A DNA stretch of 64,000 nucleotides from Actinoplanes xinjiangensis (GCF_003148685.1 NZ_QGGR01000003.1:62001-126000); one strand, 5' to 3'; shown: positions 9,773-19,265, counted from the first letter of the stretch. Made by a program: numbers and translations. The notes: generated by a model from the sequence alone, not told the origin.

Positions 9773-10335
9773 CCGTTCGTGGTGCTCAGGGCTTTCGCCA
9801 GCTCCAGGAGCTTCGTGTTCATCCCCTTCACGTCGGCCGCCGTGGCGTCCTTCGCGAAGGTGAATCGGAGCGTCTGGAGCTGCTTGGCCTCACTGAGCCA
9901 GCCGATCTCCACGGTCGGGCCGTGCCCGCCGGACGCCTTGGCGTTCACCCGATAGCCGGCCCGGCCCAGTCCGGTCAGCTTCGTCGCCTTCGCCGGCATC
10001 CGGGTGTCGAGGAAGATCGTCGCGTTCGCCGTCGTGGTCTCCACGACGGAGAGTGCCAGGTCGGGCCAGGCCGCGCTCATCGTCTGCACCACACAGGTGG
10101 ACGTGTCCTCGATCTGGTCGGCGGCGGCCACCGCGAACCGGATGCCGATCGTCTGCTCGATGAAGTCGTAATCCCACAGGATGCAGGCGCCACCTGCCGA
10201 GGCCGCGGGCAGCTCGGCCAGGTCCTCGGCCGGCGCGGACGGGGTCACGATGGTGGCGGCCTCGTCGGCGGGGCCGCTGCAGCCGGAAACGGCGAACAGC
10301 ACGGCGGCGCCGAGAGCGGCCAGACGCGTAGGCAC
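9769..10335 (-). CDS. Predicted secreted lipoprotein, unknown function
   Basis: The 188-residue product starts VPTRLAALGAAVLFAVSGCS, a short lipoprotein signal peptide whose Cys19 would be lipidated, so the mature protein sits on the outer face of the membrane. The rest shows two further cysteines (GACILWDY and TSTCVVQT) that could form a disulphide, as in DUF3558-like exported actinobacterial lipoproteins; that family link is only a resemblance. The GTG start at 10335 was chosen because GGGGAGG lies seven bases upstream. It is convergent with ideR, and no function is inferred from that. Confidence 0.8.
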   Translation of the reverse strand: MPTRLAALGAAVLFAVSGCSGPADEAATIVTPSAPAEDLAELPAASAGGACILWDYDFIEQTIGIRFAVAAADQIEDTSTCVVQTMSAAWPDLALSVVETTTANATIFLDTRMPAKATKLTGLGRAGYRVNAKASGGHGPTVEIGWLSEAKQLQTLRFTFAKDATAADVKGMNTKLLELAKALSTTNG

Positions 10336-10402
10336 TAGTGATCCTCCCCGGGGGCGGGCGCACACAACGTACTGGGCGCGGGCCGATCACGGAAGAGGGC
10401 GA

Positions 10403-10636
10403 TCAGGGGCCGCCCACGTACGGACAGTGACGGCAGCCGCGGGAGCAGCAGGTCCCCCGGGCGGCCAGGAAACCGGCGGTCAGCACGAACAGGCCGGACT
10501 CGGGATCGAGGTAGCCGGCCCGCCCCTCGTCGAGGGCCTCGGCGTGCGCGGCGAGGATGTCGGCACGGCGCGGGTGCTCCGGCGCGAGCCGGGACGGATG
10601 CGGCTCGGTCAGTGGACGGTTCACCCCTCGGACCAT
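10403..10636 (-). CDS. DUF5522-type small cysteine protein
   Basis: A 77-residue protein ends in the compact motif FLAARGTCCSRGCRHCPYVG, whose CC, C and HC residues suggest metal or Fe-S binding. This C-terminus is typical of the small actinobacterial DUF5522 family, whose function is unknown. The preceding HPSRLAPEHPRRADILAAHA and YLDPESGLFVLTAGFL segments also fit. Start choice is poor: ATG 10636, GTG 10648 and GTG 10624 are all possible and none has a convincing ribosome site. Its start region overlaps or abuts a palindrome shared with the divergent HTH gene, so the two genes may be co-regulated. Confidence 0.75.
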   Translation of the reverse strand: MVRGVNRPLTEPHPSRLAPEHPRRADILAAHAEALDEGRAGYLDPESGLFVLTAGFLAARGTCCSRGCRHCPYVGGP

Positions 10637-10640
10637 ATCG

Positions 10641-10659
10641 CTTGACACTCACTGTCAAG
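10641..10659. promoter_or_regulatory. Palindromic operator candidate CTTGACA-N5-TGTCAAG
   Basis: Two perfect 7-base arms separated by five bases lie between the divergent DUF5522 and HTH genes. The left arm also reads as a TTGACA minus-35 hexamer on the plus strand, and the right arm does so on the minus strand. A bound protein here could shut off both directions. The HTH protein encoded next door is the obvious candidate binder, which is inference. Confidence 0.5.
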
Positions 10660-10677
10660 TAGGGACAGGATGCTCCC

Positions 10678-11136
10678 ATGGACCTCGCCGGGCAGCTGCT
10701 CCGCCTGCTCGACAACCGCCTGCTCGACCCGCTGGAGATCCTCCTCGACGACGACCGGCCGGCCGACGCGATCCGCACACTGCTGCGGCACCGGGTGGCC
10801 GGGTGGGCCGAGACCCTCGAGCACGGCGACGACACCGCGGCGGTCCACGTGATCGCCCGGCTGATCGGCACGCTCTACCCCGGCGACGACGGCTTCCATC
10901 CACCGGCCGACTGGTGGCGTACCCCGCTCGGGCAGATCGTGGTCCGGCGGGTCGGGCATCCGTATGCGGCCTCGGTGTCGCTGTCCACGGCCGGCGCGAT
11001 GCTCGGCATCAGCCGGCAGGGCGTGCACGACCTGGTCCGCCGCGGTCGGCTGCCCCGCCATCCGGACGGTGGCGTGCCCGTCGCCGCCATCCGCGACCGG
11101 CTCCGCACCATCCCGCCCACCGAGGAGTCCCCATGA
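10678..11136 (+). CDS. Helix-turn-helix DNA-binding protein with excisionase/MerR-like C-terminus
   Basis: In this 152-residue protein the last third contains a winged helix-turn-helix of the excisionase/MerR kind: VSLSTAGAMLGISRQGVHDL, then VRRGRLPRHPDGGVPVAAIR. The N-terminal 95 residues are helical and acidic and match nothing recognised. It starts about eight bases after AGGGACAGGA. The next gene, an alpha/beta hydrolase, overlaps by ATGA, so the two are translated together. A palindrome immediately upstream is a plausible autoregulatory site. The effector and targets are unknown. Confidence 0.75.
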   Translation: MDLAGQLLRLLDNRLLDPLEILLDDDRPADAIRTLLRHRVAGWAETLEHGDDTAAVHVIARLIGTLYPGDDGFHPPADWWRTPLGQIVVRRVGHPYAASVSLSTAGAMLGISRQGVHDLVRRGRLPRHPDGGVPVAAIRDRLRTIPPTEESP

Positions 11137-12035
11137 TCAACGATCGTCTGATCGACGCCGGCAGCGTGCAGCTCGCCGTCCGCGATTTCGGCGGCGACGA
11201 CCCGCCCCTGCTGCTGGTGCACGGCGCCGGCGGCAACCTGGCACAGATGACCGCCCTGGCCCGGGCGCTGCGCCCGCACCACCGGGTGGTCACCCTCGAC
11301 CTGCGCGGCCACGGCCGTTCCGCCGACGGCGACTGGAGCTGGGACGCCGCCCTCGGCGACCTGGCCGCCGTCTGCGTCCAGCTCGAGCTGGAGCGCCCGG
11401 CCGTCGTCGGCCACTCGCTCGGCGGCATGCTCGCCGCCCTCTGGGGCCAGCGGCATCCCGAGTCGCCCGGCATCGTCAGCCTCGACGGCAACCCGCCGCC
11501 GACCCGGCCCGAGCACCTTCCCGGCCTCGACCCGGCCAAGGCCGCCGCCGAACTGGCCCGCCTGCACGCCGTCTTCGACGCCGTCGAGGCCGCCGCCGGT
11601 CAGGTGATCCCCGCCGATCAACTGCCCGACCTGGTCGAGAGCCAGCAGATGGCCGCCCGCGACATGGGTGCCAACGAGAAGGTGTGGGTCGAGGGCTTCC
11701 GGCGCAACCTCGTCCACCTCGGCGGCGAGACGTCGATCCGCCCGTCGGCCGCGCTCACCAGCCAGTTGCGCGCCGCCATGAACGAGCTGGACCTCACTCC
11801 GGTGTACGCCGCGACCACCTGCCCGGCACTGGTCGTCCTGCCCACCCGCGATCTGCCGCAGCAGGAGCCGTTCGCCGAGCTGTACGCCGCACACCGCCGC
11901 TTCCTCGTCGAACAGGCACAGTCGATCCCGCACCTGCGCCGTCTGTCCCTGGCCGACACCTCGCACGCCATGGTGATCGAGCAGCCCACCCTGCTGGCGA
12001 AGGTGATCACCGACTTCCTCACCGAGCATCGCTAG
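11133..12035 (+). CDS. Alpha/beta-fold hydrolase
   Basis: The 300-residue protein shows the oxyanion-hole segment LLLVHGAGGN, the strand-turn LDLRGHGRS, the nucleophile elbow GHSLGG with the catalytic serine, a possible acid in VVLPTRDLPQ, and the catalytic histidine in ADTSHAMVIEQP. These make it a complete, probably active serine hydrolase of the cytoplasm; the substrate cannot be told. A lid-like insertion with many charged residues lies between the elbow and the last third. The start overlaps the stop of the HTH gene by ATGA, so the HTH protein probably controls or senses the product of this enzyme. Confidence 0.88.
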   Translation: MINDRLIDAGSVQLAVRDFGGDDPPLLLVHGAGGNLAQMTALARALRPHHRVVTLDLRGHGRSADGDWSWDAALGDLAAVCVQLELERPAVVGHSLGGMLAALWGQRHPESPGIVSLDGNPPPTRPEHLPGLDPAKAAAELARLHAVFDAVEAAAGQVIPADQLPDLVESQQMAARDMGANEKVWVEGFRRNLVHLGGETSIRPSAALTSQLRAAMNELDLTPVYAATTCPALVVLPTRDLPQQEPFAELYAAHRRFLVEQAQSIPHLRRLSLADTSHAMVIEQPTLLAKVITDFLTEHR

Positions 12036-12127
12036 GGGGTCATTTCCGGCGCGGACCCGCCACATCCGACAATGTGCGTCACAGGAGCGGAAACGTGGTC
12101 GGGAACGTGGTCGGGAAGGGGAGCAGG

Positions 12128-12676
12128 ATGGCCAGCCCGGAGGATCTTCAGGCGGAGGCGCGCTCGGTGCTCGCGCTGCTGGAGCCGCTGGGACCACTGA
12201 CACCCACCGGCAGTTTCGTCTCGGGGCTGATGGTCTGGCGGGACCTGGACGTGATGCTCACCGGCGGCCCGGAGTTCGGGCCGGCGGAGGTGGTCGCGCT
12301 GCTGGGCCGGGCGATGGCGATCCCCGGGCTGACCGGTTTCGAGTACCGCGACGAACGTGGTGACCGGTCGCCCACCGGGAAGCCGCGGGACGAGCGGCAC
12401 CACCTCGTCCTCACCGTCGGCGAGTGGCGTGTCGACCTCTCGATCTGGCTGCACGACGACCACGCCGACGTCAGCCGGTGGCACCGGGAACTCGCCGGGC
12501 GGCTGACCGCCGAGGAACGCCAGGCGATCCTCGGCATCAAGAGCGTCTGGCACCGCCGTCCGGAGTATCCGGACGAGGTGGGCGGCTACGACATCTGCAC
12601 CGCGGTCCTGGAGCACGGGGTGCGGACCGCCGTCGAATTCGGCGTCTGGTTGCGAACCGGGCGCAACAACGACTGA
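12128..12676 (+). CDS. Nucleotidyltransferase-like protein, unknown function
   Basis: The 182-residue protein contains GSFVSGLMVWRDLDVMLTGG, which fits the minimal nucleotidyltransferase pattern of a Gly-Ser turn followed about ten residues later by D-x-D, and a later WRVDLSIWL that would supply the third carboxylate. This is the fold used by minor nucleotidyltransferases and by GrpB- or aminoglycoside-modifying relatives, but no specific family is recognised. The ATG was chosen for the GGGGAGCAGG site just before it. It stands alone between the hydrolase and the SGNH esterase. Enzymatic activity is inference from the motif only. Confidence 0.65.
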   Translation: MASPEDLQAEARSVLALLEPLGPLTPTGSFVSGLMVWRDLDVMLTGGPEFGPAEVVALLGRAMAIPGLTGFEYRDERGDRSPTGKPRDERHHLVLTVGEWRVDLSIWLHDDHADVSRWHRELAGRLTAEERQAILGIKSVWHRRPEYPDEVGGYDICTAVLEHGVRTAVEFGVWLRTGRNND

Positions 12677-12745
12677 CCGGGTCAGTCGCCCGTCCGGGTC
12701 CGCCGATACCAAGGCGAAGGCACCGGCACTCCAGGATGGGCAGAG

Positions 12746-13717
12746 ATGACGCGATCGCGGTTCGGCACGTTCGCTGCTTCGTTGGCGGGACTCCTGTTCT
12801 GCACCGGACTGGCAACCCCGGTGGCGGCCGCACCCGGTGACGCGCCGCTGCGGATCATGCCGCTGGGCGACAGCATCACCGTCGGCGTCGGATCACCCGG
12901 GAGGAACGGGTGGCGTGCCGACCTCCAGCGGCGACTGCGGGCGGCGGGCGTCTCCGCCGACTTCGTCGGCTCGGAGAGCCAGGGCACCAGCGGCGACCTC
13001 GACCACGAGGGGCACGGCGGCTGGACCATCGAGCGGATCGCCGGGATCGTCGACCAGCGCCTGGCCGCGTACGAGCCGGACGTCGTGCTCCTGCACGCCG
13101 GCACCAACAACATCACCCGGTCCGACGACCCGGCGGCCGCCGCCGGCAAGCTGTCCGCCCTGATCGACCGGATCCAGGCTCGCGTGCCGCAGGCGGAGAT
13201 CTACGTCGCGAAGATCGTCGGTACGGCCGTCGCCTCGGAGGTCCCGGCCAACCGTGCCTACAACGCCCTGATCCCCGCGATCGTCCAGGAGAAGGGCCCG
13301 CGGGTACACCTGGTCGACCAGTCCACGGTCGCCGGGCTCGACATCTACGACGCGCACCACCCGAACGAGTTCGGCTACCGCAAGATGGCCTGGGGCTGGT
13401 ACGAGGCGATGCGCGGCACCCTGCACCCGGAGTGGCCCGGCACCGGCAACCCGTACAAGGCCCGCCAGGCGTACCTGTGCCACGCGAAGAGCCGGACCGA
13501 GCGGGACTGCCGGACCTGGCACCTGCGCCGGGTGATCGTGTCCCGTGAGGAGGGCCGGACCGTCACCGCGGAGCGCTGGCAGACCGCCCGGCCGGTCACC
13601 GAGCGGGTCCGTGTCTGGGTTCCCGGCCACTACGTGCAGCGCCGCAAGGTGCGCACGTGGGTGCCCGGCCGGTACGTGGTCCAGAACCGCCGGACGACCC
13701 GCTGGTCCAACGTCTGA
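12746..13717 (+). CDS. Secreted SGNH/GDSL hydrolase with WVPG-type repeat tail
   Basis: A signal peptide (about residues 1 to 29, ending VAAAPG) precedes a GDSL esterase domain. Visible blocks are PLGDSITVG (nucleophile Ser), the block III HAGTNNIT, and DAHHPNEFGYRKMA with the catalytic His. Such exported enzymes deacylate polysaccharides or lipids. After about residue 240 the chain becomes basic and aromatic, with a tandem WVPGHYVQRR and WVPGRYVVQNRR pair, resembling short WxPG repeats of surface proteins, perhaps for wall binding. Three cysteines lie in the exported part, two of them in CHAKSRTERDC. It ends four bases before the convergent RDD gene. Confidence 0.88.
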   Translation: MTRSRFGTFAASLAGLLFCTGLATPVAAAPGDAPLRIMPLGDSITVGVGSPGRNGWRADLQRRLRAAGVSADFVGSESQGTSGDLDHEGHGGWTIERIAGIVDQRLAAYEPDVVLLHAGTNNITRSDDPAAAAGKLSALIDRIQARVPQAEIYVAKIVGTAVASEVPANRAYNALIPAIVQEKGPRVHLVDQSTVAGLDIYDAHHPNEFGYRKMAWGWYEAMRGTLHPEWPGTGNPYKARQAYLCHAKSRTERDCRTWHLRRVIVSREEGRTVTAERWQTARPVTERVRVWVPGHYVQRRKVRTWVPGRYVVQNRRTTRWSNV

Positions 13718-13721
13718 GACG

Positions 13722-14201
13722 TCAGCGGCGGGCGTCGACCACCGTGGAGCCGACGAACCGGTCGGCCCACGTCTGCCGGTCGCCGCTCCACAGCGGCCGC
13801 AGATAGCCGGCGCCGAGCGGGACGATGTTGACCAGTTGGGCGGCACCGCGCCGCAGGCCCGCCGGACCGCCCAGCACATCGCCGTCGGCACCGACGGTCA
13901 CCAGGCCCAGCGCCCGCTTGCCCGGTGTCTGGCCGGACTCACCCTGCCGGTACGCCATCCGGCCGGCCACGATCAGCGCCACCACCGCCCCGGCCAGGAC
14001 GATGCCCAGACCCGCCGGGGAGGAGCCACCGCTCATCCCCGCCGACTGCTGCACGCCGGAGGCGTCGGACACGGTCTCGTAGCCGCCGGCGAACATCGCC
14101 CAGACCAGCGCGGTGAACAGCAGCGGCAGGACGATCACGAGCGCCGTGTCGATCAGCGCGGCGGCGGCTCGGCGCCCCCAGGACGCGGTTCGGCTGGTCA
14201 A
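13722..14201 (-). CDS. RDD family membrane protein
   Basis: The 159-residue protein begins with a TTG start (LTSRTASWGRRAAAALIDT) placed after AGAGAGGA. It has the RDD hallmark arginine and aspartate in the first membrane helix (RRAAAALIDTALVIVLPLLF), a second helix (GLGIVLAGAVVALIVAG) and a GQTPGKRALGLVTV segment typical of the family. RDD proteins are multi-pass membrane proteins, some of them sodium/proton exchangers, most of unknown role. It is the last gene of the ECF sigma operon, and its start overlaps the preceding stop (TTGA). The location next to the ABC genes suggests a shared envelope task. Confidence 0.85.
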   Translation of the reverse strand: MTSRTASWGRRAAAALIDTALVIVLPLLFTALVWAMFAGGYETVSDASGVQQSAGMSGGSSPAGLGIVLAGAVVALIVAGRMAYRQGESGQTPGKRALGLVTVGADGDVLGGPAGLRRGAAQLVNIVPLGAGYLRPLWSGDRQTWADRFVGSTVVDARR

Positions 14202-14866
14202 CTGCGGATCCTCTCTCGGGAAGCGGCGGACGACGACTGCGCCGGGCGGGACCGAGGCGCGGGTTCCCGGCCGGTCCAGGCCAGCCCGGCCAGGCCGGTG
14301 GCGAGCACCGCCGCCCACACCCACCGGGAGCCGTCCCAGCGGTCGGTGCCCGGCGACGGGAACACGGCCGCCGCATCAGGCAGCAGCGCCGCGGCGATCA
14401 GCAGCAGCACCAGGGCCGGGGCGGCGAGCACCCCACCGCGCACGGTCTCGTCACCCCATCGGGTTCCGGCCAGCCAGAAGGTGAGCGCGAGCAGCGCGAG
14501 CAACTCCAGGAGCAGGCCACCGTACGGAAGCAGCGCGCGGCTCTCCGCGTCGAGGGCGAGCCGGCACCCCAGCCAGGCCACCGTCCACACCACCGTCGCG
14601 AGGACGGCGGCCGGGGCGACCCGGAGCGCCACCAGCACGTGCCGGGGGGTCGGCAGCGTGGCAGTGGTGACGGCGGCCGGGTCGTCCAGCACGAAGGCCA
14701 GGCCGATGACCAGCCCGATGGCGGCGAACCGCAGCATCGTGACGGCGTCGGACAGCTCCAGGCCGATCCCCGCGGCGAGCGGGATCCAGCCGAACGCGAG
14801 CGCGACGACGGCACCGACGGCGATCGCCACCCGGTTGGTGGATCGCAGCAGATACAGCGTCAGCAC
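14198..14866 (-). CDS. Small multi-pass membrane protein, probable ABC transporter partner
   Basis: The 222-residue product starts at a GTG nested in the end of the upstream gene (GTGCTGA) and runs VLTLYLLRSTNRVAIAVGAV. It has about six hydrophobic stretches, such as LLPYGGLLLELLALLALTFW and VRGGVLAAPALVLLLIAAAL, and no soluble domain. Sequence does not place it in a named family; the neighbourhood (ABC ATPase and a large membrane protein) suggests a second permease subunit. A longer open frame continues upstream but is antisense-like shadow; only this part has membrane-protein character. Four-base overlaps on both sides imply translational coupling. Confidence 0.75.
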   Translation of the reverse strand: MLTLYLLRSTNRVAIAVGAVVALAFGWIPLAAGIGLELSDAVTMLRFAAIGLVIGLAFVLDDPAAVTTATLPTPRHVLVALRVAPAAVLATVVWTVAWLGCRLALDAESRALLPYGGLLLELLALLALTFWLAGTRWGDETVRGGVLAAPALVLLLIAAALLPDAAAVFPSPGTDRWDGSRWVWAAVLATGLAGLAWTGREPAPRSRPAQSSSAASRERIRS

Positions 14867-16415
14867 AGCGAGCCGTCCGGTGCGCGCAGGCCGAACAGTT
14901 GCGCCGCCTCGTCGAGGCCGGTGGCCGGGTCGGCCAGCTTCGCCCAGTTCTGCCGCATCTGCTCGCCGACCTCGGCGGCCGGCCGGTCCAGCAGCTTCCG
15001 GGCCAGGTCGGCGGTCTCCCGCGGCAGCGACGGGCCGGAGGCGGAGGTGAGTACGGCCAGGACGACGCTCCCGCCGTACGAGTTGTCGAGACTGTGCTCG
15101 TACGCCTTGCGCGTCTCCGGGGTGGCCTGCGCGCCCAGCCAGAGGATCAGCAGGCCCCGGGCGCCGCAGATCGGGGCGTTGTCGTAGACGGCGGTGGTGG
15201 ACCCGGTGACCGCACGGATCGCGAACGCCCCGGAGAACTGGAACATCTGGAGTTCGTTGTAGCCGTCCCGGTCGCCCCAGGAGGTGCTGACCGGCACCGA
15301 GTCCGGTGTCCCGGCCGCGGCATCGTCGGCCTGCCAGTCCGCCACCGGCACCGGGTCGTTCAGGTCGCCGGACGAGTTGAAGAAGACCCGCTGACGAACC
15401 GTGTACGCCGATCCGGCCACCTCGGCCGGCGCCCACCGCAGAATCCCCCGGGTGACGTCCGCCCACTGCGCGGCGCGCGGCTCGTAGGGCGGGAAGGCAC
15501 AGAACCGGACGCCGTCGATCTCCCGGCACTCCTGTCCACCGGCGGGCCGGGTCGCCGCCGCGGTGCGCGCGGCCAGGACGTCCGCCGGCTCCGCGGCCAT
15601 CTGCGGCACCCCGGTCACCGCCACGGCCACCGCGGCGAGGGCGGCGGCCGGCCCGGTCGTCCGCCACCGGGCGCCGCTGAGCCCGACCGCGATCAGGGCG
15701 AGTGTCACCAGCAGCGCGGACAGGTAGAGCAGGTGCCAGACCACCGGGCGGTGCATCAGGTCCGGCGGCAGCGAGCCGGTCAGCTCGTCCTCGAAGGCGA
15801 TCGGTCCCAGCCAGCGGCTCCACCGCGGGCCCACGGCACTGAACAGGGCGAGCATGGCGAGCGCGACGATCGCCAGTGGTGCGGCCACCTGCGCGGTGGT
15901 GAGCCGGGCCAGCAGCAGCCCGACGACGCCGGCCAGCAGGACGACCAGCGGGGCGGTCACCGCCTCCGGGACCGACACCCGCCCGACCGCGCCGGGCACG
16001 GCCGCCAGCCAGATCAGGCGCAGCGTCACCACGACGGCGGCCAGCACCGCCGGCGCGATCGCCGAGAGCAGGTGCGCGACGGTGCGCTGCGCGGCGGTCG
16101 TCATCTGGACCGCGTAGAACGCCTCCATGTTGTCGCGCTGGGCCCGCAGGGCGGCGAGGTTGACGGCGAGCAGGGCACCGGCGGCGAGCAGCAGCATCGG
16201 CAGTTGGACGAACCGGTCCTCGTCGTGCAGCACCGGGTACCGGGTGGCCAGTCCCCCGCTGACCAGCTCGTAGACCCACGGGGCGACGGTCAGCAGAAGG
16301 GCCACCAGGAGCACGGGGTGCCGCAGCAGCCGCCACGACTCGGCGCGCGCGAGGGTGAGCACGGTCGCCGGCCGGCCGGCGATCCGCGGCGGGGTGGTGG
16401 GGGTCAGCGTCGTGG

Positions 16416-16419
<4 letters not shown>
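14860..16419 (-). CDS. ABC transporter permease with large extracytoplasmic domain
   Basis: This 519-residue membrane protein begins MTTTLTPTTPPRIAGRPATV and has about six membrane spans in the first 280 residues, arranged as in ABC-2-type permeases (ESWRLLRHPVLLVALLLTVA near the start). From about residue 290 to the end is a hydrophilic domain of some 230 residues with four cysteines (QECREIDGVRFCAFPP, APICGARG and the C-terminal GSLC), probably on the outer face. Such a soluble domain on an ABC-2 permease is unusual and might bind or process substrate. ATGA overlap with the ATPase gene indicates a complex with it. The substrate is unknown. Confidence 0.8.
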
Positions 16420-17282
<863 letters not shown>

Positions 17283-17320
17283 CCAGGGGCTCCTTGACTC
17301 GTCGAGATGCGGGGCGCCGG

Positions 17321-18187
17321 TCACGGTGCGGTCCGGGCCAGAGAGGGGAAGTCGATGGGGCTGAGCACGTCGAAATACCGCCGCAGCCGGGCCACCGCGG
17401 CGGCGGCCACCACGACCAGGACCGCCGCGGTCAGCTGGCCCCCGGCGGTGAGCAGCAGCGACGTGCCGTCCGGGTCACTGGTGACGACGACGCAGACGGC
17501 CCAGGCCGCGGCCGTGCAGGCCGCCGCGAGACGTGGCTCGAATCTCACCGTGAGCGCGACGGTGACGAGCGTCAGGGCGAGCGACGGGGCCAGCCAGCCG
17601 ACCGCGGCGAGGCCCTCCTGCGGCACGGCGAGGCTGCCCAGACCGGCGATGCCGATCAGGACGATCAGGACCGAGAGGGTACGCAGCAGGATGATCGGGA
17701 AACGGCCGAGCGGCGAGATGAGCGTCAGCTCGTACGTCGGGTCGAGCCGCGGCCCGTAGGACAGGGCCGCCCCGGCCACCGGCAGCATCGGGAAGGCGGC
17801 CAGGAAGGTCAGGCCGGCCACGTCCGCCGGGGCGTACCGGGTCATGAGCAGCGCGCCGGCCACGATGACGGCGGCCGTGCCGAGCCAGGAGGCGTGCAGC
17901 GCCGGAGTGGTCGCCGTGATCCGGGCCAGGTCCTCACGGAGCCCGACCAGGCGCAGGACGCGTTCGAGCAGCCCGGCCCGCGGCTCGTCGAGGCGCTCGT
18001 CGAGCCGGGCCCAGCCGCGCGCCAGCTCCGCGCGGTCGGCCAGCTCGGCGAGGGTGCCGACGCACGCACGGCACCGGGCGACGTGGTCGTCGACGGCGGT
18101 GCGCCGCGCGCCGGTGAGCCCCGTCCCGGCGTACGCGCGGAGCGTCTCCCGGGTGGGATGCTCAACGGATACCTGTTGCGCCGTCAT
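17321..18187 (-). CDS. Zinc-finger membrane anti-sigma factor
   Basis: The N-terminus holds a ZAS/HC2 motif (DDHVARCRACVGTLAELADR: His-x3-Cys-x2-Cys), the zinc-binding clamp of anti-sigma factors that trap ECF sigma factors. About six membrane helices follow, from WLGTAAVIVAGALLMTRYA to LTAAVLVVVAAAAVARLRRY, so it is an integral membrane sensor rather than the usual single-pass type. The ATG at 18187 has AGGAGGGG eight bases before it; an in-frame ATG at 18214 overlaps the sigma stop as ATGA and is the alternative. It is immediately downstream of the sigma gene, its presumed target, and upstream of the ABC genes. Confidence 0.85.
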   Translation of the reverse strand: MTAQQVSVEHPTRETLRAYAGTGLTGARRTAVDDHVARCRACVGTLAELADRAELARGWARLDERLDEPRAGLLERVLRLVGLREDLARITATTPALHASWLGTAAVIVAGALLMTRYAPADVAGLTFLAAFPMLPVAGAALSYGPRLDPTYELTLISPLGRFPIILLRTLSVLIVLIGIAGLGSLAVPQEGLAAVGWLAPSLALTLVTVALTVRFEPRLAAACTAAAWAVCVVVTSDPDGTSLLLTAGGQLTAAVLVVVAAAAVARLRRYFDVLSPIDFPSLARTAP

Positions 18188-18210
18188 CGGCGTCCCCTCC
18201 TCGCGTCCGG

Positions 18211-18759
18211 TCATGAGAGCTCGTCCCGCAGCAGCCGCCGGGCCCGCATGACCCGGGTCTTCACCGTCCCCACGGGGATGCCGAGCCGGGCCGCGATCTG
18301 CTCCATGGTCAGACCGCCCAGCACACTGGCGTCGATCACCTGCCGATGCTCCGGCGAGAGGCGCTCCAGCGCGGCGGTGAGCTCGGCCGACGGCATCCCG
18401 GCGAGCACGGCGTCCTCAGCGGACCGTTCGGCGGCCGGCCGCTCGCGTTTCAACAGCCCGAACAGCCGGTGCCGGGCGCCCTGCCGGCGCTGCATGTCGG
18501 TGAGCCGCCGCTGGCCGATCCGCCAGAGCCAGCCCGGCACGTCCCGGATGTCGTCACCCCGGGCCGCGCCGGTCCACACCGCCACGAACACCTCCTGCAC
18601 CACGTCGTCCAGGAGGACGACGTCGGCGCACCGCTGCCGCAGGCGGGCCCGGAGCCACGGTGAATACCGCCGGAACAGCTCCTCGCACGCCCGCCGGTCA
18701 CCCTCCCGGGCGGCACGCACGAGGGAGGCGTCCGCGTCGGTCTCCGGGTTCTCGGCCAT
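18211..18759 (-). CDS. ECF-family RNA polymerase sigma factor
   Basis: The 182-residue protein has sigma region 2 (DDVVQEVFVAVWTGA, then DVPGWLWRIGQRRLTD) and region 4 with its helix-turn-helix (GLTMEQIAARLGIPVGTVKT), and no region 1 or 3, so it is an ECF factor. The ATG at 18759 follows GAGGGG by four bases; an upstream start at 18813 is open but lacks a site. As the first gene of the operon, it is probably held inactive by the membrane anti-sigma encoded next and released by an envelope signal to drive this operon. Confidence 0.9.
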   Translation of the reverse strand: MAENPETDADASLVRAAREGDRRACEELFRRYSPWLRARLRQRCADVVLLDDVVQEVFVAVWTGAARGDDIRDVPGWLWRIGQRRLTDMQRRQGARHRLFGLLKRERPAAERSAEDAVLAGMPSAELTAALERLSPEHRQVIDASVLGGLTMEQIAARLGIPVGTVKTRVMRARRLLRDELS

Positions 18760-18801
18760 CACACCCCTCGTCGGTTGTGGACAGCCCCGCGGTTCCCCCT
18801 C

Positions 18802-18829
18802 CGTATGCGACACACGTCACAATCATCAA
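18802..18829 (-). promoter_or_regulatory. Candidate promoter of the ECF sigma operon
   Basis: On the minus strand TTGATG and CATACG are 16 bases apart, ending about 43 bases before the sigma gene start. This is a housekeeping-like pattern, not a recognised ECF consensus. Weak, by-eye call. Confidence 0.35.
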
Positions 18830-19045
18830 CTTCGGAGCGCCCGGGCGAAGAGGTCCACCCGCGACATTCCTCGATCAAAATAGATCGACTTCGGCGAATC
18901 GGCGTCTCACTGGGCGCGCTACCACGACCGATTATCTCAGGAGCGACCTTTCCGCGGATTCATGACCATGGATAGTCTTCCGACGCGCGAAAGGGATCCC
19001 GGAATCACTGATCCGAGCGCACGCCCCACATCACGAGGGGAAATC

Positions 19046-19192
19046 ATGGTGAATTCCATGTTGAAGAAAGGCGCTGCCGTCGCAGCGCTGAGCATCGGGC
19101 TCGGCGTGACCCCACTCGCCGCTCCCGCGCACGCCGGCTCAACGCCCACATCGTCGGGGACTTCGGCGTCGACGGCGGCTGCCGGGCACTGA
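19046..19192 (+). CDS. Small exported peptide, possibly frameshifted
   Basis: The frame starts MVNSMLKKGAAVAALSIGLG after GAGGGGAAATC and encodes a clean signal peptide with a likely cut after AHA, then only about 18 Ser/Thr/Ala-rich residues before the stop (48 residues in all). From about 19136 the minus-one frame is also open and has far stronger codon bias (nearly every third base G or C), reading LNAHIVGDFGVDGGCRALNP. So the true mature peptide may be in that frame, with a one-base indel or error near the cleavage site. It may be a short secreted peptide or a decayed gene. No family is recognised. Confidence 0.5.
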   Translation: MVNSMLKKGAAVAALSIGLGVTPLAAPAHAGSTPTSSGTSASTAAAGH

Positions 19193-19265
19193 ACCCGGGC
19201 GGCAGCGCCATTTTAGATAGGTTGCTGTCTATGCAAGTGGCTATCTCCTTCGCCGTACAAATAAA

